Assembly: GCF_023156385.1 (NCBI RefSeq)
Contig: NZ_JAKZAK010000019.1
Span: forward strand, 56,170-120,169
Source: Marinobacter xestospongiae
GTDB lineage: Bacteria > Pseudomonadota > Gammaproteobacteria > Pseudomonadales > Oleiphilaceae
Direction of reading: 5' to 3'
DNA length: 64,000 bases
Shown: positions 1-8,168 of the stretch, one piece after another
Layout: every line of letters starts with the position of its first letter
Numbering within the stretch: the stretch's first letter is position 1
The notes under the pieces: generated by a model
Told to the model about the DNA's origin: nothing
The model's database searches: none
Seen by the model: only the letters and a program-made list of their open reading frames with translations
Translations under genes and position numbers: made by a program

Positions 1-836
1 TGTTTGTGGCGATGGTGGCGGCGGCCTTCCTGGCCCCGGTGCTGGCGCCCACCGATCCCTACGACCTGGCGCAGATCGACATCATGAACTCGGAGCTGCC
101 GCCGGCGGGGCTGGCCGGCAGTGATCCGGCGTTCCCGCTGGGCACCGACGCCCAGGGCCGGGACCTGATGTCCACCATTCTTTACGGCACCCGGGTGTCG
201 CTGCTGATCGGCTTCGGCGCCGTGGTGCTGCAATCGCTGCTGGGCATTCTGTTCGGGCTGCTGGCGGGCTACCTGGGTGGTCGGGTCGACGCCATCCTGA
301 TGCGCATCGCCGACGTTCAGCTGTCGTTCTCCACATTGATGGTGGCGATCATTGTCGGCGCCATCTTCAAGGCCAGCTTCGGCAACCTGATGTTTGGCGA
401 AATCGCCATCTATCTGCTGATCCTGATCATCGGCATCGCTGAATGGCCGCAGATCGCCCGCACCGTGCGCGCCTCGGTGCTGGCGGAGAAGAAAAAGGAA
501 TATGTCGATGCCGCCAAGGTGATGGGCTTCGGCACGCCGCGGATCATGTTCCGTCATATTCTGCCCAACACCCTGTCGCCGATCTTCGTCATCGCCACGG
601 TGCAGATCGCCAATGCCATCATTTCCGAGGCGGCGCTGTCGTTCCTCGGCCTGGGCATGCCGGAGACCCAGCCGTCGCTGGGCTCGCTGATCAAATCCGG
701 CTTTGACTACATCCAGAGCGGGTCCTGGTGGATCACCCTGATCCCCGGTCTGGTGCTGGTGGTGCTCGTGCTGGTCATCAACCTGTTGGGTGACTGGTTG
801 CGGGATGTGTTGAACCCACGGCTGTACAAGGGGTAA
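1..836 (+). CDS. dppC: Dipeptide/oligopeptide ABC transporter permease (DppC/OppC family), 5'-truncated by window edge
   Basis: Inner-membrane permease of a peptide importer. The frame is already open at the left edge, and family members have a short cytoplasmic N-terminus and first helix before this point, so the true start lies outside the window. Visible are the periplasmic loop with the usual GTDAQGRD signature, about five hydrophobic segments, and the EAA loop (roughly residues 155-185, containing DAAKVMGFG) that contacts the ATPases. The C-terminus, near LGDWLRDVLNPR, is typical of DppC/OppC. The stop codon is 2 nt before the ATG of the next gene, so the three transport genes form one operon. 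Peptide specificity cannot be told from the sequence, so the dpp name could equally be opp. Confidence 0.9.
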   Translation, partial: FVAMVAAAFLAPVLAPTDPYDLAQIDIMNSELPPAGLAGSDPAFPLGTDAQGRDLMSTILYGTRVSLLIGFGAVVLQSLLGILFGLLAGYLGGRVDAILMRIADVQLSFSTLMVAIIVGAIFKASFGNLMFGEIAIYLLILIIGIAEWPQIARTVRASVLAEKKKEYVDAAKVMGFGTPRIMFRHILPNTLSPIFVIATVQIANAIISEAALSFLGLGMPETQPSLGSLIKSGFDYIQSGSWWITLIPGLVLVVLVLVINLLGDWLRDVLNPRLYKG

Positions 837-838
837 CC

Positions 839-1837
839 ATGGCACTGCTGGATGTAAAAGACCTTGATGTCCGCTTCGCGGTGCGCGGCGGCGACCTGCA
901 GGCGCTGCGCAAAATCAGCTTCTCCCTCGACAAGGGGGAGCGGCTGGGCCTGGTGGGGGAATCCGGTGCCGGCAAATCGGTGGCGGCGTTCTCCATCCTC
1001 AACCTGATTGCCAAGCCCGGCTACATTGCCGGGGGGCAGATCCTGTTTGAAGGGCAGGACCTGGCGGCGATGAGCGACAAACAGCTGCGCAAGATCCGTG
1101 GCAATCGCATCGCCATGATCTTCCAGGACCCGATGATGACACTGAACCCGGTACTCACCATCGGGACCCAGATGGTGGAGGCGCTCAAGGCCCACCGTCG
1201 CATCAGTACCCGGGATGCCCGCGCCATCGCCCTGAAGAAACTGCAGATGGTGCAGATCCCGTCGCCGGACAAGCGCCTGGACCAGTACCCCCACGAGCTG
1301 TCCGGGGGCATGCGCCAGCGGGTGATCATCGCGATTGCGCTGCTGCTGGACCCGGAGATCATCATTGCCGATGAGCCCACCACGGCGCTGGATGTGACCA
1401 TTCAGGCCGAGATCATGGCCTTGCTGCTGGAACTGTGTGAGCAGGAAAACGTGGCGCTGATGCTGATCACCCATGACCTCGGGGTGGTGTCCCAGGTGAC
1501 CCAGCGCATGCTGGTGATGTATTCCGGCCGAATCATCGAACAGGGGCCGACCCGGGAGATCATCAACGATCCCCAGCACCCGTACACCCAGGGCCTGATC
1601 AACGCCCTGCCGCAGATGGGTGAGCCCGGGGCCCGGCTGTACCAGATTCCCGGCTCGATGCCGTCACTGAGTCGGGTGCCGTCCGGGTGTCCCTTCAATC
1701 CCCGCTGTCCGTTTGCGACCGATCAGTGTCGTACGTCAATGCCGAACTATGTCCATTCCGGTAACGTCGACGTCGCCTGTTATGAGGTGGCCAAGCTGAT
1801 TGAACAGGAGCAGTCCCTGCAGGAGGAAGACCGGTGA
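839..1837 (+). CDS. dppD: Dipeptide/oligopeptide ABC transporter ATPase (DppD/OppD)
   Basis: ATP-hydrolysing subunit energising peptide import. In 332 aa it shows Walker A GESGAGKS (residues 40-47), signature LSGGMRQR, Walker B with DEPTTALD, and the switch histidine in LITHDLG. The C-terminal oligopeptide-transporter extension has the cysteine pattern seen in DppD/OppD (CPFNPRCPFATDQC and a later C), which in some homologues binds an iron-sulfur cluster. The ATG is 2 nt after the permease stop. The 3' end overlaps the next ATPase by 4 nt (GTGA), indicating translational coupling. Length is normal for the family. Confidence 0.95.
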   Translation: MALLDVKDLDVRFAVRGGDLQALRKISFSLDKGERLGLVGESGAGKSVAAFSILNLIAKPGYIAGGQILFEGQDLAAMSDKQLRKIRGNRIAMIFQDPMMTLNPVLTIGTQMVEALKAHRRISTRDARAIALKKLQMVQIPSPDKRLDQYPHELSGGMRQRVIIAIALLLDPEIIIADEPTTALDVTIQAEIMALLLELCEQENVALMLITHDLGVVSQVTQRMLVMYSGRIIEQGPTREIINDPQHPYTQGLINALPQMGEPGARLYQIPGSMPSLSRVPSGCPFNPRCPFATDQCRTSMPNYVHSGNVDVACYEVAKLIEQEQSLQEEDR

Positions 1838-2853
1838 GTACGGCCCAGGAAACACTTGTTGATATTCGCGGGCTGGAGAAGCGCTTCGACCTGTCCGGCG
1901 GGCTGCTCGATCAGCTCCGGTTCCGCAATGGCCGCATTGAGCGGCACCAGGAACACGTTCATGCCATTAACGGCGTGGACCTGAGCGTCACCCGGGGCGA
2001 GGCCCTGTGTGTGGTGGGGGAGTCCGGTTGCGGTAAGTCCACCGTGGCGCGGACGGTGATGGGGCTGCTGTCGCCGTCGGCGGGGGAGATCCATTACGAT
2101 GGCAAGCGTATCGACGATCTGGATCACAAGGCGGTACTGCCGTATCGCCGCAAGATGCAGATGATCTTCCAGAACCCCTATGCCTCGCTGAATCCACGCA
2201 TGACCATTCGCCAGACCCTGGAAGAGCCGATCCGGTTCCACCAGCCCGAGCTGTCAGCCAGTGGGGTGGAAGACAAGGTGGCCGAGGTGATGCAGTCGGT
2301 GGGCATTGATCCGGACTGGGGCAAACGCTTTGCCCATGAGTTTTCCGGCGGTCAGCGCCAACGCATCTCCATTGCCCGCGCGCTGGCGGTGGACCCGGAA
2401 TTCATCGTGGCCGATGAGCCGATCTCTGCGCTTGATGTGTCCATCCAGGCCCAGGTGCTGAACCTGATGATGGATGCCCAGGAATCCCGCGGTCTCACCT
2501 ATCTGTTCATTACCCACGATCTGGCGGTGGTGGAGCACTTTGGCACCCGGGTGGCGGTGATGTACCTGGGACGGGTCTGTGAGCTGGCGGACACCGCCAC
2601 GCTGTTCAGCTCGCCCCGGCATCCCTACACCCAGGCGCTGCTGTCGGCGATCCCGCGGCTGGAAGACGACCGTCCCAACCATATCCGCCTGCATGGCGAG
2701 GTGCCAACGCCGGTGGAACTGCCCAGTGGCTGTGTCTTCCATGGCCGCTGTCCGTACGCCAATGACCGCTGTCGTCAGGAGATACCGCAGTTGATCGCCA
2801 CCGACGGTGGTGGTCAGGTAGCCTGTCACGCCGTTGAAGAAGGACGCCTTTAG
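1834..2853 (+). CDS. dppF: Dipeptide/oligopeptide ABC transporter ATPase (DppF/OppF)
   Basis: Second ATPase of the peptide importer (339 aa), acting as a heterodimer with the upstream DppD. Walker A is GESGCGKS, signature FSGGQRQR, and Walker B is followed by DEPISALD, the DppF-type wording. The C-terminal extension again carries spaced cysteines (CVFHGRCPYANDRC). The start is GTG inside the stop codon region of the preceding gene, giving a 4-nt overlap. No terminator is obvious in the 99 nt before the LysR gene, so read-through is possible. Confidence 0.95.
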   Translation: MSTAQETLVDIRGLEKRFDLSGGLLDQLRFRNGRIERHQEHVHAINGVDLSVTRGEALCVVGESGCGKSTVARTVMGLLSPSAGEIHYDGKRIDDLDHKAVLPYRRKMQMIFQNPYASLNPRMTIRQTLEEPIRFHQPELSASGVEDKVAEVMQSVGIDPDWGKRFAHEFSGGQRQRISIARALAVDPEFIVADEPISALDVSIQAQVLNLMMDAQESRGLTYLFITHDLAVVEHFGTRVAVMYLGRVCELADTATLFSSPRHPYTQALLSAIPRLEDDRPNHIRLHGEVPTPVELPSGCVFHGRCPYANDRCRQEIPQLIATDGGGQVACHAVEEGRL

Positions 2854-2952
2854 CCCCGCGCTCGGCAGTGAACTATGCTGCTGAGAAGCTCGTAGGGTGG
2901 GTGCTCAGAGGCGTCCCTGTCGGGCGCAGGTCTTGATTGGTTAGAGGACATC

Positions 2953-3903
2953 ATGGAAGTACGCTGGTTGGAGGATTTCCTGGCGCTGGCCAGGACGCGT
3001 CATTTCTCCCGTGCAGCCGAGCTGCAGCATGTAACCCAGCCGACGTTCAGCCGACGGATCAAGCTGCTGGAAGAAACCATGGGCACAACCCTGGTGGACC
3101 GCCAGACCCTGCCGTTGTCGCTGACGCCGGCTGGCGAAGTGTTTCGTGAGATGTGCGAGCGGGTTACCCGCGATGTGCGGGACACCCGGGAACGCATCGC
3201 CCAGTTGGAGTCTGAGGCCTCCAACCGCTTCAGTGTGGGCGCGACCCAGGCGCTGTTCTCCCATTTCTTTGCCGGCTGGCTGGCGGAAACCGGTCTGGAA
3301 GAGCGCCTGCAGTTCAACCTCAAAGCCACCAACTGGCTGGGGGAGGACTTCTTTGATGCCCTCGACAGCGGCGACTGCGACCTGGTGCTGTGCTACTGGC
3401 ACGATCAGCTGCCCTGGCAGGAGCGCTGGGACAGCGACTATTACCAGTGGCTGACCCTGGCCAGTGAGTGTGCGGTGCCGTTGTCGGTGGCGGATGACCA
3501 GGGCCAGCCCCGGTTCACCCTGCCGGGCACCGAAGACCAGCCGGTGCCGGTGATCGCCTACCATCCCCGGGGCTTCATCGCGCCGGCGGTGGCCGCCCGG
3601 ACTGCCGCCAGTCGCCCGCCGGCCCATCTGTTGCCACTGAACGAGAGCGCCCACTCTTCCAGCGTGAAGACCCTGGTGGCCCAGGGTTTTGGCATGGGCT
3701 GGCTGCCGCATCGGGTGACCGAAAAAAGTGAACACTATGGCCGGCTGGTGCGCGCCGGCGACGAACGCTGGGACATCGCCTTGGAAATCCGCCTGGTGCG
3801 GCTGAGAACGCCCCGCAGCGACGGCCTCGCCACCCTTTGGAACGAACTGGAAGACCACTATGCCCGAACAGGAACGCCACGCCCGACAATGCCTGCATCT
3901 TGA
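2953..3903 (+). CDS. LysR-family transcriptional regulator
   Basis: DNA-binding regulator of 316 aa. The N-terminal winged helix-turn-helix is clear: it opens EVRWLEDFLALARTRHFSRA and continues through QPTFSRRIKLLEE (residues 1-60). A type-2 periplasmic-binding-like effector domain follows (about 90-300). LysR proteins usually act as tetramers and often control a neighbouring gene. Here the 3' end overlaps the Xaa-Pro dipeptidase gene by 44 nt on the same strand, so the two are probably co-transcribed and translationally coupled. Its targets may include that gene or the dpp operon, which is inference. The effector is unknown. Confidence 0.9.
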   Translation: MEVRWLEDFLALARTRHFSRAAELQHVTQPTFSRRIKLLEETMGTTLVDRQTLPLSLTPAGEVFREMCERVTRDVRDTRERIAQLESEASNRFSVGATQALFSHFFAGWLAETGLEERLQFNLKATNWLGEDFFDALDSGDCDLVLCYWHDQLPWQERWDSDYYQWLTLASECAVPLSVADDQGQPRFTLPGTEDQPVPVIAYHPRGFIAPAVAARTAASRPPAHLLPLNESAHSSSVKTLVAQGFGMGWLPHRVTEKSEHYGRLVRAGDERWDIALEIRLVRLRTPRSDGLATLWNELEDHYARTGTPRPTMPAS

Positions 3904-5152
3904 GACGCTGCAGCAGCGTTACAGCGACGCCCTTGAGAGCCACGGCTACGATGCCCTGCTGATCGCCTCCGGTGCCGCGCCCATGCGCTACGCCGACGAT
4001 CACGGGTATGCCTTTCAGGGGTTTGGGCCGTTCGTGCACTGGACCGGCCTGACCGATGTGGAACACAGCTGGCTGCTGATTCGCCCTGGCCGCCAAGCGT
4101 TGCTGCAGCTGTATACCCCGGTGGATTTCTGGCACGCCACGGCCTCGCTGCCGGACGAACCCTGGGCCCGGGAGCTGGAGCTGACCGCCTCACCGGAGCG
4201 CCGGCCACCGGCACTGGACGGCCTTGGCCAACTGGCGGTGATCGGCGATCCGGCAGCGCTGACGGATCTGCCGGGGACGCACAATCCTGCCGACCTGCTG
4301 GCGGATCTGGAAGCCACCCGGATCCTCAAGACCGGTTACGAAATCGAATGTCTGGACCTGGCCAATGCCCGTGCTGCCGATGGTCATCGGGCGGCACGCG
4401 AGGCCTTCCTGGCCGGAGCCAGTGAGTTTGAAATCAGCCTGGCCTACCAGCAGGCCACCGCGCAGCGGGAAGTCGAGGCGCCGTATCACAGCATCATCGG
4501 CCTCAACGACCATGCCGGCATCCTGCATTACCAGTACTACGACACCGTGCGCCCGCAACAGCCCCGTAGCCTGTTGATTGATGCCGGCTACCGTTTCCGT
4601 GGCTATGGTTCCGACATTACCCGGACCACTGCGGCGCCGGGGGAGGGCATGTTCCAGGCTCTGGTGGCGGGGGTGGAATCCCTGCAGAAACGCCTGTGCG
4701 ATGCGGTGGTGCCGGGCATGGACTTCGTTGAGCTGCACCGCAAGACCCATCTGGGGCTGGCGGCGCTGTTGTCTTCCGCCGGTCTGGTGCGAGGGCTGGA
4801 TGAGGAAACCCAGGTCGCCGAAGGCATTACCCGGGCCTTCTTCCCCCACGGCCTGGGCCACATGCTGGGAGTGCAGGTGCACGATGTGGGTGGCCGGCCG
4901 GTGCCGCCGCCGGAGGACGCGCCGTTCCTGCGTCTGACCCGCCGGCTGGAGCCGGGCATGGTGGTGACGGTGGAGCCGGGGTTGTACTTCATCCCGTCGC
5001 TGTTGAAACCGGTGATGCAGGGACGGCTGGGGAGCCAACTCGACCACGGCTTGATCGATGAACTCTGGGGCTGCGGTGGTATCCGCATCGAGGACAATGT
5101 GGAGGTGACAGACAATGGCGCGTGCAACCTGACCCGTCGCCATCTGCCCTGA
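3860..5152 (+). CDS. pepQ: Xaa-Pro dipeptidase (M24 family)
   Basis: Cytoplasmic metallopeptidase cleaving Xaa-Pro dipeptides. At 430 aa it matches PepQ (about 440 aa) and lacks the longer aminopeptidase P N-domain. The N-terminal domain has the PepQ-like wording DALLIASG and a WHATASLP segment. The pita-bread domain shows the five dinuclear metal ligands: two Asp in LLIDAGYRFRGYGSDITR, His in FFPHGLGH, Glu in VEPGLYF and Glu in GGIRIEDN. The ATG at 3860 follows GGAAG and lies inside the LysR gene in another frame. Its place beside a peptide importer fits use of imported proline-containing peptides. Confidence 0.92.
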   Translation: MPEQERHARQCLHLETLQQRYSDALESHGYDALLIASGAAPMRYADDHGYAFQGFGPFVHWTGLTDVEHSWLLIRPGRQALLQLYTPVDFWHATASLPDEPWARELELTASPERRPPALDGLGQLAVIGDPAALTDLPGTHNPADLLADLEATRILKTGYEIECLDLANARAADGHRAAREAFLAGASEFEISLAYQQATAQREVEAPYHSIIGLNDHAGILHYQYYDTVRPQQPRSLLIDAGYRFRGYGSDITRTTAAPGEGMFQALVAGVESLQKRLCDAVVPGMDFVELHRKTHLGLAALLSSAGLVRGLDEETQVAEGITRAFFPHGLGHMLGVQVHDVGGRPVPPPEDAPFLRLTRRLEPGMVVTVEPGLYFIPSLLKPVMQGRLGSQLDHGLIDELWGCGGIRIEDNVEVTDNGACNLTRRHLP

Positions 5153-5155
5153 TGC

Positions 5156-5205
5156 TGCCTTGCCTTGCCTTGCCTTGCCTTGTCATGTCATGTCATGTCA
5201 TGTCC
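5156..5205 (+). repeat. Pentanucleotide microsatellite, TGCCT x5 then TGTCA x4 then TGTCC
   Basis: Starting 3 nt after the pepQ stop there are ten consecutive pentamers: five exact TGCCT, four exact TGTCA and one TGTCC. The two unit types differ at two positions, which suggests one array drifted and re-expanded. It is outside any credible coding frame. It sits 130 nt upstream of the bfd promoter, so a change in copy number would alter only spacing or a transcript 3' end. Confidence 0.95.
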
Positions 5206-5320
5206 GGCGGCTGGGGGGCATTCGCTGCCTGCCGGTCACCGCAGGGCGATTTGAAAAAAGCAGTCAGGGCAAGGGGTTATAGAGGCGCTGGAAAACGTTC
5301 ATTTTTCGGGCAGAAAAAGC

Positions 5321-5354
5321 TTGCATTCGGGCATGTGAATAACAATAATTATCA
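5321..5354 (+). promoter_or_regulatory. Putative bfd promoter with overlapping Fur box
   Basis: A TTGCAT -35 (5321-5326) is followed after 17 nt by AATAAT (5344-5349), close to the sigma70 consensus. Over the -10 lies a Fur-like 7-1-7 inverted repeat at 5340-5354, with left half TAACAAT and right half ATTATCA. The right half matches the known Fur half-site fully and the left half matches 5 of 7. An operator covering the -10 would repress in iron-replete cells, as is known for bfd genes. The transcription start would be about 30 nt before the bfd ATG. Confidence 0.65.
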
Positions 5355-5385
5355 CTAAGTTTGATCGTCCCGAGAGTTTTTGACT

Positions 5386-5592
5386 ATGTACGTTTGCCTC
5401 TGCCACGGTGTGACCGACCGCGACATTCGCGAAGCTGCTGAGAACGGTGTCAGTTCCATGCGCCAGTTGGGCAAGGAGCTCGGGGTCGGTCGTCAATGTG
5501 GTCGCTGTGCCTGCCACGCCCGGGAAATTCTCCGCGAAATCAATACGCCGGACTACCTCGCCCTCGCCGGTATGCTGGCCCAGCCTGCCTGA
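5386..5592 (+). CDS. bfd: Bacterioferritin-associated ferredoxin
   Basis: Small [2Fe-2S] protein (68 aa) that docks on bacterioferritin and reduces its ferric core so iron can be released. The four cluster cysteines are at C4, C6, C38 and C41 in the Bfd spacing (VCLCHGVTD and QCGRC), with an extra C43. The ATG at 5386 gives the family-typical MYVCLC start. A TTG two codons upstream is open but less likely. A Fur-like operator precedes it and bacterioferritin follows 173 nt downstream, the standard iron-mobilisation pairing. Confidence 0.95.
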   Translation: MYVCLCHGVTDRDIREAAENGVSSMRQLGKELGVGRQCGRCACHAREILREINTPDYLALAGMLAQPA

Positions 5593-5765
5593 GTCCGGTT
5601 ACCCCCGCCGCAGCTTGCCTGGCTGGGGCACTTGCCTTTCCGGCGCCTTCCTAAGTTGCTGAAACCTCTCTGATTGAGACGTATTTTCTGCTGCGATTTT
5701 TTATTGCGGTGGTTCGGTCTATCCTGAGTGTTCAGGCCGATCATGAGAGAGAGGAGACCCCGGCA

Positions 5766-6242
5766 ATGAAAGGTGACAAGAAGGTCATCCAGCATCTGAA
5801 CAAGGTGCTTTGCAACGAACTGACTGCAATCAACCAGTACTTCCTCCATTCCCGGATGTATAAGGACTGGGGCATCACCAAGCTGGCGGCAAAGGAATAC
5901 GAAGAATCCATCGACGAGATGAAGCACGCCGATGCGCTGATCGAGCGGATTCTGTTCCTCGAAGGCCTGCCCAACCTGCAGGACCTCAACAAGCTGCTGA
6001 TCGGTGAGAACGTCGAGGAAATGTTGGCGTGTGACCTCAAGCTGGAGCAGACTGCCCACGAGGATCTGATCGAAGCGATCACTTACTGTGAGCAGGTGAA
6101 AGACTACACCAGCCGTCAGCTGTTCCGCTCCATTCTCGACAGTGAAGAAGAGCACATCGACTGGCTGGAAACCCAGATGGAGCTGATCAGCCAGATGGGC
6201 ATCCAGAACTACGTCCAGCTCCAGTCCAGCGCGGCGGAGTAA
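5766..6242 (+). CDS. bfr: Bacterioferritin
   Basis: Iron-storage subunit (158 aa) of a 24-mer cage with heme at the dimer interface. The ferroxidase ligands are all in register: E18, E51, H54, E94, E127 and H130. The heme-axial methionine M52 is present (EMKHAD), so this is a heme-binding bacterioferritin rather than plain ferritin. The ATG at 5766 follows GAGAGGAG with good spacing. In-frame upstream sequence is open but untypical. The stop is followed after 6 nt by an inverted-repeat element that separates the gene from its apparent terminator at 6537. Confidence 0.97.
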   Translation: MKGDKKVIQHLNKVLCNELTAINQYFLHSRMYKDWGITKLAAKEYEESIDEMKHADALIERILFLEGLPNLQDLNKLLIGENVEEMLACDLKLEQTAHEDLIEAITYCEQVKDYTSRQLFRSILDSEEEHIDWLETQMELISQMGIQNYVQLQSSAAE

Positions 6243-6248
6243 GGATCT

Positions 6249-6514
6249 AGTGTCCCGTCTGGTTAATTCGTTGACTTACTGAGCCGCTGACAACCCGAAG
6301 GGCTAGGCGTGCTGGTGACGGTTTGGTGGTTCCAAATCGAGACAGTACAACGACGCTATTCGGGTTGTCAGTGGCGCCCGAAGGGCTTGTCTCTGAGGGC
6401 TCTGAGCCTGTGTTGCCACTGTTTGATGTGGAACCACCACATCGGCACAGCGGCGCCTTGGTCAGAACCCTCAGAGACAAGCAGTCAGTTAACGAATTAA
6501 CCAGACGGGACACT
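6249..6514. mobile_element. MITE-like element with 24-bp perfect terminal inverted repeats and nested internal palindromes
   Basis: The ends at 6249-6272 and 6491-6514 are perfect inverted copies of 24 bp (outer bases AGTGTCCCGTCTGG), with 7 of the next 9 bases also matching. Inside are three more inverted pairs: 6287-6299 with 6359-6371 (13 of 13), 6325-6334 with 6429-6438 (10 of 10), and 6385-6405 with 6462-6482 (20 of 21). No credible protein is encoded, and the open frames through it run across the repeats and lack starts with ribosome sites. No target-site duplication is visible at the edges. It resembles a non-autonomous transposable element, though a structured RNA role is possible. 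Confidence 0.75.
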
Positions 6515-6536
6515 GGGGGCCGTTTACTGCCCCTTT

Positions 6537-6571
6537 ACGCCCGGGCCGACACTGTCAGCCCGGGCGTTTTC
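6537..6571 (+). terminator. Rho-independent terminator, probably for bfr
   Basis: Perfect 10-bp stem (arms 6537-6546 and 6558-6567, ACGCCCGGGC against its complement) with an 11-nt loop, followed by TTTTCGTTT. It lies 295 nt after the bfr stop, with the inverted-repeat element in between. Confidence 0.8.
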
Positions 6572-6606
6572 GTTTCAGATGGCGGCTTGCTCCCGGTCAC
6601 ATCGTT

Positions 6607-6666
6607 TCTTCGAGTGCTTTCTGTTCGAACGCTCCTTGTTCGAGCACTTCCTGTTCGACACTTCCT
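6607..6666. repeat. Four imperfect 15-bp tandem repeats
   Basis: Units start at 6607, 6622, 6637 and 6652. Each has the core T-N-TTCGA near its 5' end and a CTTCC or CTCCT-like 3' end (for example TGTTCGAGCACTTCC). They lie about 85 nt upstream of the phosphomannomutase start, so they could be a regulatory array or simply slippage product. Confidence 0.6.
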
Positions 6667-6749
6667 GCCCTGCACGGCCCGGCAAATACCGCTAGAATGG
6701 CGGCTCCGATCACCCATGCCCTTCCGGGCAAGCCTGGAGACCTGCTGAA

Positions 6750-8117
6750 ATGGATCTGTCCTGTTTCAAAGCCTACGACCTGCGTGGTCGTGTGCCCGAG
6801 CAACTGAACCCCGAACTGGCGGAACGTATCGGCCGAGCCTATGTGGACGTCACCGGCGCCCGTCGGGTGATCGTTGGTTACGATATCCGGCTGTCCAGTC
6901 CGGCCATCGCCGAGGCCCTAACCGCTGGCCTGGTGGCGGCCGGCGCCGATGTCTATGACATCGGTCTGGGCGGCACCGAGCAGGTGTACTTCGCCACCAG
7001 CCACTATGGTATGGACGGCGGCATCATGGTCACCGCCAGTCACAACCCCAAAGATCACAACGGCATGAAACTGGTGGCTGCGGAGTCCCGGCCTATCAGC
7101 TCCGACACTGGCCTCAATGACATCCGTGACCGGGTAGCGGGCGATTTCGAGGATGCGGCGGAGCGGGGCAAGGTGCAGTCGCTGGCGGTGATGGCGGACT
7201 ACGTTGCCCATCTGCTGGGGTACATCGACACCGGCTCACTGGCGCCGATGAAGATTGTGGTCAACGCCGGTAACGGCGGTGCCGGGCTGGTGATCGACGC
7301 GCTGGAAGCGAGCCTGCCGTTTGAGTTCATCAAGGTACACCACCAGCCGGACGGCGCCTTCCCCAACGGCGTGCCCAACCCGATCCTGGAAGACAATCGC
7401 GCCGCCACCGCCGAAGCGGTGATCGCCCACGGCGCGGCCATGGGCATTGCCTGGGATGGCGACTACGACCGCTGCTTCTTCTTCGACGAGAACGGCCGCT
7501 TCATCGAGGGCTACTACATCGTTGGCCTGCTGGCGGACCAGTTCCTGCGCAAGACCGGCGGCGGCAAGGTGATCCACGATCCGCGGCTGACCTGGAACAC
7601 CCTCGACCTGGTGGCCAGCGCCGGCGGCGAGGCCATCGAGAGCAAGACCGGCCACGCCTTCATCAAACAGCGGATGCGGGATGAGGATGCGGTTTACGGC
7701 GGCGAAATGAGCGCCCACCATTACTTCCGCGATTTTGCCTACTGCGACAGTGGCATGATCCCCTGGTTGTTGGTGGCGGAGCGGCTGTGCCAGTCCGGCC
7801 AGACCCTGTCGTCACTGATTGATGCCCGCATTGAGGCCTACCCGGCCAGTGGTGAAATCAATCGCACCATCGACAACCCGCCGGCGGTGATTGCTGCGAT
7901 TGAGCAGCAGTATGGCGCCGACGCGCTGTCTGTCAGCCACGTCGATGGGCTGAGTGTGGAATTTGATCGCTGGCGCTTCAATCTGCGTATGTCCAACACC
8001 GAACCGGTGGTACGGCTGAACGTGGAGGCCCGTGCCGATCGCGGGTTGATGCAGGCCAAGACCGACGAACTGCTGGCCGCCATGGAACGACTGAACGGCG
8101 AAATCGGTCAGGCCTGA
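6750..8117 (+). CDS. manB: Phosphomannomutase (CpsG/ManB type)
   Basis: Cytoplasmic enzyme interconverting mannose-6-phosphate and mannose-1-phosphate, feeding GDP-mannose for surface polysaccharide. In 455 aa it has the four alpha-D-phosphohexomutase domains: the phosphoserine loop [11 protein letters not shown] (about residues 97-107), the metal loop DGDYDR, the sugar-binding GGEMSAHHY and the C-terminal phosphate loop [12 protein letters not shown]. The opening [11 protein letters not shown] and the wording [14 protein letters not shown] are CpsG-like rather than like Pseudomonas AlgC. ATG at 6750. There is a weak TAGAAT -10 candidate at 6693. No neighbouring polysaccharide genes are seen, so it probably serves as a stand-alone housekeeping gene. 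Confidence 0.92.
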   Translation: MDLSCFKAYDLRGRVPEQLNPELAERIGRAYVDVTGARRVIVGYDIRLSSPAIAEALTAGLVAAGADVYDIGLGGTEQVYFATSHYGMDGGIMVTASHNPKDHNGMKLVAAESRPISSDTGLNDIRDRVAGDFEDAAERGKVQSLAVMADYVAHLLGYIDTGSLAPMKIVVNAGNGGAGLVIDALEASLPFEFIKVHHQPDGAFPNGVPNPILEDNRAATAEAVIAHGAAMGIAWDGDYDRCFFFDENGRFIEGYYIVGLLADQFLRKTGGGKVIHDPRLTWNTLDLVASAGGEAIESKTGHAFIKQRMRDEDAVYGGEMSAHHYFRDFAYCDSGMIPWLLVAERLCQSGQTLSSLIDARIEAYPASGEINRTIDNPPAVIAAIEQQYGADALSVSHVDGLSVEFDRWRFNLRMSNTEPVVRLNVEARADRGLMQAKTDELLAAMERLNGEIGQA

Positions 8118-8168
8118 GTCATCGGCGAGAGTGGCCTGTCCCCCGGTGAGTCTGGGTGGCGCCCTGGT

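Noticed and set aside
2941..3858. 305-codon open frame on the minus strand opposite the LysR gene
   Set aside because: It is a high-GC shadow: it exactly opposes a clear LysR protein, and its translation is His/Gln-rich with no family features.
5156..5205. Pentamer repeat as a phase-variation switch for pepQ
   Set aside because: The repeat starts after the pepQ stop codon, so copy-number change cannot shift its frame.
6323..6748. Open frames of 60-141 codons through the inverted-repeat element and the gap before manB
   Set aside because: They run across palindromes, a terminator and tandem repeats, and have no ribosome sites or family resemblance.
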